A stretch of 64,000 nt of DNA from Variibacter gotjawalensis (GTDB lineage Bacteria; Pseudomonadota; Alphaproteobacteria; Rhizobiales; Xanthobacteraceae), in contig NZ_AP014946.1 in assembly GCF_002355335.1 (NCBI RefSeq), positions 2,185,501 to 2,249,500 of the forward strand, given 5' to 3'. Position 1 is the stretch's first letter; the number at the start of each line of letters is the position of its first letter. Under the pieces are notes generated by a model, which saw nothing but the letters and a program-made list of their open reading frames with translations, had not been told where the DNA came from and did not search any database. A program made the position numbers and the translations under genes. Positions 35,758 through 44,100 of this stretch are shown here, piece after piece.

Positions 35758-37176
35758 ATGACATTCGTCAAAGTTATTTCCCTCGCGCTCGCGGCCTCGA
35801 CATTTTCGCTTGCCCCCGCTTTCGCTGCCGACGGTCTCGACGGCGCCGGCATGTCGGTCTGGTGGGCGCTGCCGTTTCTCGGGCTGCTTCTGTCGATTGC
35901 GACGGGGCCGCTCTTCTATCCGCACGTCTGGGAGCATCACTACGGCAAGTTCTCGGCCTTCTGGGCTGCGTGCGTGATCGTGCCGCTCGTGCTCATCGCG
36001 GGTGCGACCAACGCATCGCATGCCGTCGCGCATACGGTGCTGCTCGAATACGTTCCGTTCATCCTGCTGCTGACCGCGCTGTTCGTCACCGCTGGCGGCA
36101 TCTTCGTGCAGGGCAATTTGCACGGCACGCCGGCGACCAACACGGCGCTGCTCGCGATCGGCGCCGGCATGGCGAGCGTCGTCGGAACGACCGGTGCTTC
36201 CATCATCATGATCCGCCCGCTGCTACGCGCGAACGACGATCGTGTCTATCGCGTACACACGGTCGTGTTCTTCATCTTCCTCGTCTCGAATGTCGGCGGC
36301 TCGCTCACACCGCTCGGTGATCCGCCGCTCTTCGTCGGCTTCCTCAAAGGCGTCGATTTCTTTTGGACGACGACGCATCTGGCGCTGCCGATGCTCCTTG
36401 TCGGCGGAATCGTGCTCGCGGTCTTCGTCGTGTTCGACACGGTGCTGTATCGCCGCGAAGCCGCGATGCGGCACCCGAAAGACCCGACACCTGATGAGCC
36501 GCTGCGCTTGCATGGCCTCATCAATATTCCGCTGCTCGGGGTCATCATTGGCGCGATTCTGCTGAGCGCCAGTTGGAAGCCGGGTGTTTCCGTCACGATC
36601 CTCGGTGCGACACTCGAACTGCAGACGATCGTGCGCGATGTCATTTTCATCGTCGTCGCCATCGCTTCCCTATGGCTGACGGATAAGGAATCCCGCACCG
36701 CCAACGGCTTCAACTGGCATCCAATCCAAGAGGTCGCACTTCTGTTCGCCGGCATCTTCGTCTGCATCGTGCCGGTGATAGCGATGTTGCAAGCCGGCCG
36801 TAACGGAGCCTTCGCGCCGCTCGTCGCGCTTGTCACAAACGCCGATGGTGCGCCGAACAACCTGGCTTACTTCTGGCTCACCGGCATCCTGTCGTCGTTC
36901 CTCGACAACGCGCCGACCTATCTCGTGTTCTTCGAGCTTGCGGGAGGCGACGCGAAGCAATTAATGGGGCCATTGGCCACAACACTCGGCGCGATTTCGG
37001 CCGGCGCGGTCTTCATGGGCGCCAATAGCTATATCGGCAATGCGCCGAATTTCATGGTCTACGCCATCGCGCGGCAAGGCGGCGTCGCGATGCCTTCGTT
37101 CTTTGGCTACACGCTGTGGTCGAGCGCGATCCTATTGCCGACATTCGTTCTGTGCGGGTGGCTGTTCTACCGCTAG
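35758..37176 (+). CDS. NhaD/CitMHS-superfamily ion transporter (putative sodium:proton antiporter)
   Basis: A 472-residue membrane protein with about twelve hydrophobic helices and an N-terminal signal-like stretch (FVKVISLALAASTFSLAPAFA). The paired re-entrant motifs of the ion-transporter superfamily are visible: NVGGSLTPLGDPPLFVGFLK (about 180-200) and SSFLDNAPTYLVFFELAGGD (about 388-408). These resemble proteins annotated as sodium:proton antiporters, but anion or carboxylate transport is also possible in this superfamily. A TTG ten codons earlier is possible but places the start inside a stem-loop. The last 45 bases overlap the 3' end of livM on the other strand. Confidence 0.76.
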   Translation: MTFVKVISLALAASTFSLAPAFAADGLDGAGMSVWWALPFLGLLLSIATGPLFYPHVWEHHYGKFSAFWAACVIVPLVLIAGATNASHAVAHTVLLEYVPFILLLTALFVTAGGIFVQGNLHGTPATNTALLAIGAGMASVVGTTGASIIMIRPLLRANDDRVYRVHTVVFFIFLVSNVGGSLTPLGDPPLFVGFLKGVDFFWTTTHLALPMLLVGGIVLAVFVVFDTVLYRREAAMRHPKDPTPDEPLRLHGLINIPLLGVIIGAILLSASWKPGVSVTILGATLELQTIVRDVIFIVVAIASLWLTDKESRTANGFNWHPIQEVALLFAGIFVCIVPVIAMLQAGRNGAFAPLVALVTNADGAPNNLAYFWLTGILSSFLDNAPTYLVFFELAGGDAKQLMGPLATTLGAISAGAVFMGANSYIGNAPNFMVYAIARQGGVAMPSFFGYTLWSSAILLPTFVLCGWLFYR

Positions 37177-38232
37177 CTGCTTCTTCGCCCGCAATTGCCC
37201 GACGATACCCGACGGGAAGAAGTAGACGCTGAGGATGAACAGAACGCCGAGCCACAACAGCCAGCGATCCGGATGCAGCGCGGCGGCAAGCACCGGTATA
37301 TCGACGGTCGCATCGCTCATGATCTTCATCAGATTCTGCAGATAGTTCTGCGCAAGGATGAGCAGCACAGATCCGATCACGGCGCCGTAAAGTGTGCCCA
37401 TGCCGCCGATCACGATGATCAGCAAGATATCGATCATGATTTCGAGCGACAAAGTCGTCGCCGGGCCGGTGTAACGCAGCCAGACGGCCAGCATCGCGCC
37501 CGCAGAGGCGGCGAGCACAGCAGAGAGAACGGTCGAGATCGTGCGATACCGCACGACGGGGTAGCCGATAGCCTCGGCACGGAACGCGTTCTCGCGGATC
37601 GCCTGCAACACGCGGCCGAAGGGCGAATTCACCAGTCGCAGCAGCATGAGGAAGATCAGAATCGTAAGCACGAACAGCGCGTAGTAGAGCAAGAGGCGTC
37701 CGTTGATCACGACGCCCATCACGCGATCTTGGACGATGCGAAAGCCGGGCGTCAGTTCCCGCGGGATCGTGTAATTGATGCCGTCCTCGCCGCCGGTCAG
37801 CCACGATAGCTGCGAGACGAGTACCAGAAATGCGCTCGCCACCGCCAACGTCACCATCGCGAAGAAGATGGCGCGGACACGCAACGAGAACAACGCGATG
37901 ACGAAGGCGACGACAGCCGCGAGTGCACAGCCCGCGAGTGCGCCGACCAAGATCGACGTGAAGCTCGTTCCCATCTTGGCGAGCGCGATAGCGACGCCGT
38001 ATGCGCCCATGCCGAAGAACATCGTGTGCGCGAACGAGACGATGCCGGTGTAGCCGAGCAAGAGATCGTAGCTCGCGACCAGCACGATGAAGATCAGGAT
38101 GCGCGCGGCTGTCTCGAGCGCGCGGGCGCCCGGGAACAGGAACGGCGCGAACGCAAGGCCCAGCGCGATCGCGATGACGATCAGCGAGAGAACGATGCCA
38201 CCCGGCCGGTCGCGTGAGAGGGGAGCAATCAT
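37132..38232 (-). CDS. livM: Branched-chain amino acid-type ABC permease LivM
   Basis: A 366-residue inner-membrane permease with about nine to ten helices. It has the LivM hallmarks: YDLLLGYTGIVSFAHTMFFG near residue 55-75, and a cytoplasmic coupling loop SPFGRVLQAIRENAFRAEAI (about 207-226). It is the last gene of livG-livF-livH-livM, one base after livH. Such transporters in this group of bacteria often import aromatic acids rather than amino acids. Its 3' end is antisense to the last 45 bases of the ion-transporter gene. Confidence 0.92.
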   Translation of the reverse strand: MIAPLSRDRPGGIVLSLIVIAIALGLAFAPFLFPGARALETAARILIFIVLVASYDLLLGYTGIVSFAHTMFFGMGAYGVAIALAKMGTSFTSILVGALAGCALAAVVAFVIALFSLRVRAIFFAMVTLAVASAFLVLVSQLSWLTGGEDGINYTIPRELTPGFRIVQDRVMGVVINGRLLLYYALFVLTILIFLMLLRLVNSPFGRVLQAIRENAFRAEAIGYPVVRYRTISTVLSAVLAASAGAMLAVWLRYTGPATTLSLEIMIDILLIIVIGGMGTLYGAVIGSVLLILAQNYLQNLMKIMSDATVDIPVLAAALHPDRWLLWLGVLFILSVYFFPSGIVGQLRAKKQLAVEQPPAQNECRQ

Positions 38233-38233
38233 G

Positions 38234-39262
38234 TCACTTCGCCTTCACAACCGGGTAAAGGCCCTGTGGCCGCCACATCAGCACCGCGACCATGAGGCCG
38301 ATGTTGCTGATCAGTGCGAGCTTCGGTGCGAGGTAGCCGATGTAATTCGCCATCAGCCCGACCAGCAGTGCGCCGACGAAACACCCTTCGACCGATCCCA
38401 AGCCGCCGATGATGACCACGATGAACACCAGAATGAGGATCTCGGAGCCGATATGGGATGTGATGCTCTCTTGATAGAGCCCCCACATCAGCCCGCCGAA
38501 CCCTGCGAGGGCTGAACCCGCGACGAAGACAAGAACGAAAATGCGGCGAACCCGATAGCCGAGCGTTTCGACCATCTCGCTGTTCTCGACGCCGGCGCGC
38601 ACGATCAGTCCGATCTTAGTGCGATTCAGCACCAGCCGCATCGCGATGAACAGCGCAAGGCCGAGCACAACGGCAGCAACGCGGTAGATCTCGATCGCTG
38701 CATCGCCGATGAGGAAGGAGCCGCGCAGCGTCGCGGGGCGATTGAGGTGGAAGGCCTGCGGCCCCCACAGGACGATGATCAGCTGCTGCGTGACGATGGC
38801 GCCGCCCAGCGTGACGAGAATTTGTTTGAGATGCGATCCATAAACCGGACGGACGATGGCGCGCTCGAAAATAAGCCCGAGCCCCCCGGTCACGCCCACG
38901 ACAACGACAAGCGCGATTGCGATCGCCGTCAGATTCAGCGCGACGGAGGACGCTTCAGTCCAAACACCGAGTGCTTTCAGCACCGAGAAGCCGACGAATG
39001 CGCCGACCGTTACAAACGCGCCATGGCCGAAATTGATGACGTCCATCAGGCCGAATACCAGTGTCAGGCCAGACGCCATGACGAAAATCATCAGCCCCAT
39101 CGCGAGCCCCGCGACAGTTAGCGTCAGCCACGCGCTCGGATCGCGCACGGCGAGGAAGCCGAGCACCGCGAGGGCAGGGACGATGAGCAATGGCGCGTTC
39201 GCGTCGAGCTTTTGCCCGAGTGTCGCGCTATCGATGCGCGGTGCGATCGAAGTCTCGCTCAT
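38234..39262 (-). CDS. livH: Branched-chain amino acid-type ABC permease LivH
   Basis: A 342-residue permease. MSETSIAPRID is followed by two N-terminal helices and the LivH motif ASGLTLVFGLMDVINFGHGA (about 85-105). Near the C-terminal third comes the VYGSHLKQILVTLGGAIVTQ segment. The frame stays open for another 125 codons upstream within livF, but that part is low-complexity shadow sequence; the ATG at 39262, overlapping the livF stop as ATGA, is the real start. It pairs with LivM to form the channel. Confidence 0.92.
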   Translation of the reverse strand: MSETSIAPRIDSATLGQKLDANAPLLIVPALAVLGFLAVRDPSAWLTLTVAGLAMGLMIFVMASGLTLVFGLMDVINFGHGAFVTVGAFVGFSVLKALGVWTEASSVALNLTAIAIALVVVVGVTGGLGLIFERAIVRPVYGSHLKQILVTLGGAIVTQQLIIVLWGPQAFHLNRPATLRGSFLIGDAAIEIYRVAAVVLGLALFIAMRLVLNRTKIGLIVRAGVENSEMVETLGYRVRRIFVLVFVAGSALAGFGGLMWGLYQESITSHIGSEILILVFIVVIIGGLGSVEGCFVGALLVGLMANYIGYLAPKLALISNIGLMVAVLMWRPQGLYPVVKAK

Positions 39263-39981
39263 TGATGCGTCTCCAGGCTGAGGCCCATCAGCTTCTCCTG
39301 CAGCGCGGCGTCGCCGGCGAGCTCCGCCATCGCGCCGCGATGCACGATACGCCCGTCGTCCATCACCGCGACCGTATCGCCGAGTGCCTTCGCCATCGCG
39401 AAATTCTGCTCCACGAGCAGTATCGTTGTTTGCGTTTTCTTCAGCTCGCGCAGCGCTGTGATCATCGCCTGTATGATCGCGGGCGCGAGCCCTTTGGTCG
39501 GCTCGTCGATCAGGATCAAGCGGCGCGGCTCGATGATCGCGCGCGACACCGACAGCATCTGCTTCTGCCCACCCGAAAGGTTGCCGGCGGGTAGATTCCA
39601 GAACGTCTTCATCGGCGGAAACAGGCCGGTCACCCAATCGACGCGCGCGGAATCGAGCGGCCCGTTCGCGGCCGCCAGCACGAGATTCTCCTTCACGGTG
39701 AGGTCCGTGAAGATTCCCATATTCTCCGGCACGTAGCCGATGCCGCGACGCGCGATCGCCGGTGTATCGAGCTTAGAGATATCCTCGCCATCGAACATCA
39801 CGCGGCCCTGCGCGGCGCGCCATAACCCCATGATCGTGCGCATCGTCGTCGTCTTGCCCGCGCCGTTGCGGCCGAGCAGCACGGTGACTCCGCCGGCGGG
39901 CACAGAGAAATCGACACCATGCAGGATGTGATATTGCGCGATGCGCGTATGCACACCTTCGAGAGTCAGGAGATCAGGCAT
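39259..39981 (-). CDS. livF: Branched-chain amino acid-type ABC ATPase LivF
   Basis: A 240-residue ATPase with Walker A GRNGAGKTT (about 37-45), signature NLSGGQKQMLSVSRAI and Walker B RLILIDEPTKGLAP. The GIGYVPENMGIFTDLTVKENL stretch (split around residues 83-103) is typical of LivF. It overlaps livG by eight bases and livH by four. Confidence 0.93.
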   Translation of the reverse strand: MPDLLTLEGVHTRIAQYHILHGVDFSVPAGGVTVLLGRNGAGKTTTMRTIMGLWRAAQGRVMFDGEDISKLDTPAIARRGIGYVPENMGIFTDLTVKENLVLAAANGPLDSARVDWVTGLFPPMKTFWNLPAGNLSGGQKQMLSVSRAIIEPRRLILIDEPTKGLAPAIIQAMITALRELKKTQTTILLVEQNFAMAKALGDTVAVMDDGRIVHRGAMAELAGDAALQEKLMGLSLETHQ

Positions 39982-40735
39982 CCGCCGCCACTCCGAGATA
40001 AGCCTCTTGCACGATCGGCGATGCGATCACTTCGGCCGGTGCGCCGTCGGCGACGAGCTTGCCGTTGTGCAGCACCACGATGCGATCGGCGAGCGAGCGA
40101 ATGACGTCCATCTTGTGCTCGACCAGCAAAATCGTCTTGTTGTTGTCGCGCTTAAGCTCCGCGATGAGATCGAGGATCACCGGCACTTCGTCGATACTCA
40201 TGCCGGCGGTCGGCTCATCGAGCATCACGACGTCAGGCGCGAGCGCAACCAGAAGGGCGACTTCAAGCTTTCGCTGATCGCCGTGCGACAGGGTCGCGAC
40301 ATTGACGTCCGCTTTGTCGGCGAGGTGGACCTGCGCGAGGATCGTCTCGGCTTTAGCGATAAGCTCGCGATGAGTCTCGGCGAGCGAGAGCATGTTGAAG
40401 CCGATGCCCGCTTTGCTCTGCACGACCAAGCGCACGTTCTCGCGTACTGACAGGTTCGGAAACAAGCTCGTCAGCTGAAACGCGCGGCCGATGCCTTTCT
40501 GCGTGCGCGCCGCGACAGATAGGCGCGTGATGTCTTCGCCGTTCAGCGTGACGCTACCTTCGCTCGCCGGAAGCTGCCCAGAGATCAGATTGAAGTACGT
40601 CGTCTTACCGGCGCCGTTCGGTCCCACGATCGCTGTCAACGTCCCGCGATCGAAATCGCAGGTGACGTGGTCGACCGCGACATGCCCGCCGAAACGGATC
40701 GTCAGGTCGCGCGTGGAAAGGACGGGCAAGGTCAC
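39974..40735 (-). CDS. livG: Branched-chain amino acid-type ABC ATPase LivG
   Basis: A 253-residue ATPase with Walker A GPNGAGKTT, the signature in the ATLSHGDQRKLEVALLVA segment (SHGDQ in place of SGGQ, as in many LivG proteins) and Walker B DVVMLDEPTAGMS. The chosen GTG at 40735 gives TLPVLSTRDLTIRFGG, the normal N terminus. A longer frame begins 44 codons upstream, but that part translates the palindromic repeat at 40767-40883 and is not protein sequence. It is first of the livGFHM group, downstream of the binding-protein gene and the repeat. Confidence 0.92.
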   Translation of the reverse strand: MTLPVLSTRDLTIRFGGHVAVDHVTCDFDRGTLTAIVGPNGAGKTTYFNLISGQLPASEGSVTLNGEDITRLSVAARTQKGIGRAFQLTSLFPNLSVRENVRLVVQSKAGIGFNMLSLAETHRELIAKAETILAQVHLADKADVNVATLSHGDQRKLEVALLVALAPDVVMLDEPTAGMSIDEVPVILDLIAELKRDNNKTILLVEHKMDVIRSLADRIVVLHNGKLVADGAPAEVIASPIVQEAYLGVAADA

Positions 40736-40766
40736 AGCGTTTGGCCTGATCCAATGAGGATGGCTT

Positions 40767-40883
40767 CTGTCATCCCGGACAGAGCGCGGAGCGCGATGAT
40801 CCGGGATCCATGTCTCCCTGTTTACGCCAGGGATCCGTGGATCCCGGCTCTCGTGAGCAAAGCTCACTCGGCCGGGATGACAG
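40767..40883. repeat. Nested palindromic intergenic repeat (REP-like)
   Basis: Outer arms CTGTCATCCCGG (40767-40778) and CCGGGATGACAG (40872-40883) are perfect complements. Inside them CCGGGATCCA (40801-40810) pairs with TGGATCCCGG (40838-40847), with further short complements between. CATCCCGG-type palindromes of this size are dispersed repeats in Bradyrhizobium-related genomes. It lies between the LivK-type gene and livG, where the folded RNA could protect or separate the two parts of the transcript. Confidence 0.75.
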
Positions 40884-40905
40884 CCGAAGTACTAAGGCGC
40901 CGCAG

Positions 40906-42099
40906 TTATTTCTTATTCCGGATCGGGATTTTCATATCCTCGATCTTGATCTCGCGGACGAGCTCCGGAATGCCCCACTCGACCTTATCGTCGACGCGAA
41001 TTTTGAAGTGATACATCGCCTGCAGCGCCTGGTGGTCTTCCTTGCGGAAGATCATCTTGCCCTTCGGCGTTTCGAACTCCATGCCTCCCATCGCAGCGAT
41101 GAGGTCGTCGGTCTTGTTTGACTTCGTTTTCTTAAGCGCTTCGACGATTGCGATGCCGGAGGCCATGCCGCCTGCCGTGAAGAAATCCGGCGGCTCGTTG
41201 TAGCGCTTCTGGTGTTCCTTCACGAGCCAGTCGTTCACCGGGTTCTTCGGGATCTCGTAGTAGTAATACGTCGCGCCTTCCATGCCGGGCAACTGCTTGT
41301 AAGCCTTCAACGCCGCCAGGATGTTGCCGCCCGACGCGAGTTCGATGTTGAAGCGCTCGGGGTTCAGCGCTTTCAGCTTGCCGAACGGATTGCCGCCGCC
41401 GGCCCAGATGACGAACACGAACTTGCGGCCCGGCTCGTTCTTCAGTGCGTCGAACAAGCGCTGAGCGCTCGCCGTGAAGTCCTGCGTGTCTGTCGGCGCA
41501 TATTCTTCGAACACGAGCTTCGCGCCGGTATCCTTCAGCGCTTCCTTGAATGCGGCGACGCCGTCGCGGCCGAAGGCGTAATCCTGCGCCAGTGTTGCGA
41601 TCGAGACGCCTGGCTTGCCGATCGCGACTGCGTTCGACACCGCGTCCTGCGTCGAGTTACGCGCGGTGCGGAAAATGTACTTGTTCCAAGCCGCGCCCGT
41701 TACGCTGTCGGCGACCGCCGGCTCGACGATGAGGATCTTCTGATGCTCTTGCGCGACCGGCAGCATCGCAAGCGCCACGCCCGAAGAGACCGGACCGACA
41801 GCGATATTCGCGTCATCATCGCCGAACGCCTCGGCGAGCAGCGTCTTGCCGACATCCGGCTTGCCCTGAGTGTCTTTCTCGATCAGCACGAGCTTGCGAC
41901 CGTTCACCATCATGGTGCCCTGCGTCGCATATTCGAGGCCGAGCTTCAGGCCGATATTGGATTGCTTTGCGTAAGCTTCGAGCGGGCCGGTCTTGTCGTA
42001 GACATGCGCGATCTTGAAGTCTTGCGCATTGGCCGCGAAGGCGAGCGCAGTCGCCGTCATGAGGCCAAGCGCACTACAAAGTCCGATGCGGCGGATCAT
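40906..42099 (-). CDS. LivK-type ABC substrate-binding protein (partner of LivGFHM)
   Basis: A 397-residue periplasmic protein with a signal peptide (about residues 1-25, cut after ANAQ). The mature start FKIAHVYDKTGPLEAYAKQ and the TLAQDYAFGRDGVAAFKEAL segment match the type I binding proteins of branched-chain amino acid and aromatic acid importers. It is the first gene of the minus-strand set ending with livM, separated from livG by the palindromic repeat. It is divergent from the enoyl-CoA hydratase gene, which suggests that its ligand may feed the CoA pathway next door. Confidence 0.88.
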   Translation of the reverse strand: MIRRIGLCSALGLMTATALAFAANAQDFKIAHVYDKTGPLEAYAKQSNIGLKLGLEYATQGTMMVNGRKLVLIEKDTQGKPDVGKTLLAEAFGDDDANIAVGPVSSGVALAMLPVAQEHQKILIVEPAVADSVTGAAWNKYIFRTARNSTQDAVSNAVAIGKPGVSIATLAQDYAFGRDGVAAFKEALKDTGAKLVFEEYAPTDTQDFTASAQRLFDALKNEPGRKFVFVIWAGGGNPFGKLKALNPERFNIELASGGNILAALKAYKQLPGMEGATYYYYEIPKNPVNDWLVKEHQKRYNEPPDFFTAGGMASGIAIVEALKKTKSNKTDDLIAAMGGMEFETPKGKMIFRKEDHQALQAMYHFKIRVDDKVEWGIPELVREIKIEDMKIPIRNKK

Positions 42100-42284
42100 T
42101 CTTATTCCTCCCTGCGGAAAGTTTGCCGCACTATGGCGATGCTGCAGCGCCGTGCCAAGCGCATTTCGCGTTCAAGCATATGTATTTGTTGGGAGGGTGG
42201 CCGCATCTATCGGCTCCGTTTTCTTGACGCGCCGCAGCTGCCGAACCTATGGTCAGTGGCGAGGAAACAGGCACGGCGTGACGC

Positions 42285-42301
42285 GTTACGCGCGCCGTAA
42301 C
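42285..42301. promoter_or_regulatory. Candidate operator before the hydratase/lyase genes
   Basis: The 17-base inverted repeat GTTACG-CGCGC-CGTAAC lies 39 bases before the hydratase ATG, in the 240-base region shared with the divergent binding-protein gene. Its symmetry and place suit a dimeric repressor; the regulator is not identified in the window. Confidence 0.4.
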
Positions 42302-42339
42302 ACGCGCCACCAAGGCGCGCCCGGATCGAGAAGGCTTCC

Positions 42340-43131
42340 ATGAAAACGTTCGAGACACTGCTGCTTGAGAAAACGCACGAGCACGTGCTCCAGGTCACGC
42401 TCAATCGCCTGGAGTTTGCCAATGCGATGAACACGCAGATGGGCCTCGACCTGGTTCACTGCTTCGAGGACCTGAACCTCAATGCGCATGGCGTGCGTTG
42501 TGTCGTCCTCACGGGCGCGGGCGATAAGGCGTTTTGCGCGGGCGGAGATCTTAAAGAGCGCAAAGGCATGACGGACGAGCAGTGGAGCCTGCAGCACGTC
42601 ATCTTCGAGCGCATGGTGCGCGCATTGATGAGCTGCCCGGTGCCGATCGTCGGTGCGATCAACGGCGCCGCCTATGCGGGCGGCTGTGAAATCGCACTGT
42701 GCACGGACTTCCTCTATGCGTCGGAGAACGCGCGTTTCGCGCTCACGGAAGTCACACTTGGCATCATGCCGGGCGCCGGCGCCACGCAGAATCTCGCGCG
42801 CGCGGTCGGCGTGCGACGTTGCAAAGAGATCATCCTCACGGGTAAGCCGTTCACGGTGCAGGAGGCGTCCGAATGGGGCCTCGTCAACAAGGTGTTGCCG
42901 GCCGCCGATCTTCTGAAGGAAGCGCACGCGACCGCTGAGCGTATCGCAGGCAATGCGCCGATCTCGGTGCGGCAGGCAAAATCGGCAATCAGCCGCGGAG
43001 CCAACATGTCGGTCTGGGATGGTCTCGCGTTCGAGATCGAGGCCTACAATCGCATGGTGCCGACCGAAGATCGCCGCGAAGGCATCAATTCGTTCAACGA
43101 GAAGCGCAAGCCGGTGTTCAAAGGCCGCTAA
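42340..43131 (+). CDS. Enoyl-CoA hydratase/isomerase family protein
   Basis: A 263-residue crotonase-fold enzyme. Oxyanion-hole segments are DKAFCAGGDLKE (about 62-73) and INGAAYAGGCEIALCTD (about 107-123). A Glu at each usual catalytic position appears likely (CEIAL and ALTEVTLGIMPGAG). GAGAAGG precedes the ATG. It sits 33 bases before an HMG-CoA-lyase-family gene, a pair that would suit 3-methylglutaconyl-CoA hydration and cleavage in leucine breakdown. The nearby aryl-CoA ligase makes a hydroxycinnamoyl-CoA hydratase-lyase role another option. Confidence 0.8.
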   Translation: MKTFETLLLEKTHEHVLQVTLNRLEFANAMNTQMGLDLVHCFEDLNLNAHGVRCVVLTGAGDKAFCAGGDLKERKGMTDEQWSLQHVIFERMVRALMSCPVPIVGAINGAAYAGGCEIALCTDFLYASENARFALTEVTLGIMPGAGATQNLARAVGVRRCKEIILTGKPFTVQEASEWGLVNKVLPAADLLKEAHATAERIAGNAPISVRQAKSAISRGANMSVWDGLAFEIEAYNRMVPTEDRREGINSFNEKRKPVFKGR

Positions 43132-43164
43132 GCGCCTATATTCATCCGAGGTAAGGAGAGACGC

Positions 43165-44100
43165 ATGCGTGAGAAAGCTCAAGTCCGCGAAGTCGGACCG
43201 CGTGACGGCATCCAGATGGTCAAGACCATCCTGACGACCGAACAGAAACTGAAGTGGGTTCGCGAAGAAGCCGCCGCCGGCGCGAAGTATTTCGAGGCGA
43301 CGTCGTTTGTGCCGCCGAAGGTGATAGCGCAATTCGCCGATGCACCCGATGTCGCAACCGGGGTGCTCGATATTCCTGGCATCGAGGCCGCAGCTTTAGT
43401 GCCGAACCTGAAAGGCGCGCAGCGCGCCTTCGATATCGGCTGCGCCAAGGTGAATTACGTACTCTCGGCGAGTGAAGCGCACAATCAGTCCAACGTCCGT
43501 CGCTCCACCGACGAGTCGCTGCAGGGCTTCCGCGACATCATGGCGGAGCATTCCGCGCGCGGACTGAAAGGGAAGGTCGTCATAGGCGCTGCGATCGCGA
43601 CGTCGTTCGGCTGCACCATCCAAGGTCACGTGTCGGAAAAGCGTGTCGTCGAAATCGCGGTGGAATTGGCGAAAGCCGGCGCGGACGAGATCAGCCTTGC
43701 GGACACGGTCGGCTACGGAAATCCCGCGCAGATCCGTCGCCTCTTCACCGACGTTACGAAAGCAGTCGGCAAGATTCCGCTTGCGGCGCATTTCCACGAT
43801 ACGCGCGGTCTCGGCATCGCCAACGTGAGCGCGGCCGTTGAAGCCGGCGTGCGCCGCTTCGATGCTTCGCTCGCGGGTCTCGGCGGCTGCCCATTTGCGC
43901 CCGGCGCGACCGGCAACATCGCGACGGAAGATTGCGTGTTTCTGCTTGAAGAGCTTGGCTTCGATACCGGCATCGATATCGACAAGCTCATTCCGCTGCG
44001 TAAGGAAGTGGAAAGCTGGCTGCCGGGCGAGCGTTTCTTCGGCATGGTCGCGCGCGCCGGATTACCGAAGACCTATCGAGCAACCCAGCAGGCCGCCTAA
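43165..44100 (+). CDS. Hydroxymethylglutaryl-CoA lyase family protein
   Basis: A 311-residue TIM-barrel lyase of the HMGL-like group. REVGPRDGIQ at the N terminus binds the metal and substrate, AAHFHDTRGLG (about 210-220) supplies metal-binding histidines, and SLAGLGGCPFAPGATGN (about 232-248) is the cysteine-containing signature loop of HMG-CoA lyase. It would cleave 3-hydroxy-3-methylglutaryl-CoA to acetyl-CoA and acetoacetate, or an analogous branched acyl-CoA. AAGGAGAG precedes the ATG. Probably one transcript with the hydratase. Its TAA overlaps the convergent malQ stop by four bases. Confidence 0.88.
   Translation: MREKAQVREVGPRDGIQMVKTILTTEQKLKWVREEAAAGAKYFEATSFVPPKVIAQFADAPDVATGVLDIPGIEAAALVPNLKGAQRAFDIGCAKVNYVLSASEAHNQSNVRRSTDESLQGFRDIMAEHSARGLKGKVVIGAAIATSFGCTIQGHVSEKRVVEIAVELAKAGADEISLADTVGYGNPAQIRRLFTDVTKAVGKIPLAAHFHDTRGLGIANVSAAVEAGVRRFDASLAGLGGCPFAPGATGNIATEDCVFLLEELGFDTGIDIDKLIPLRKEVESWLPGERFFGMVARAGLPKTYRATQQAA

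Noticed and set aside
40736-40867. 44-codon N-terminal extension of livG
   Set aside because: It translates the palindromic repeat; the GTG at 40735 gives the family N terminus.
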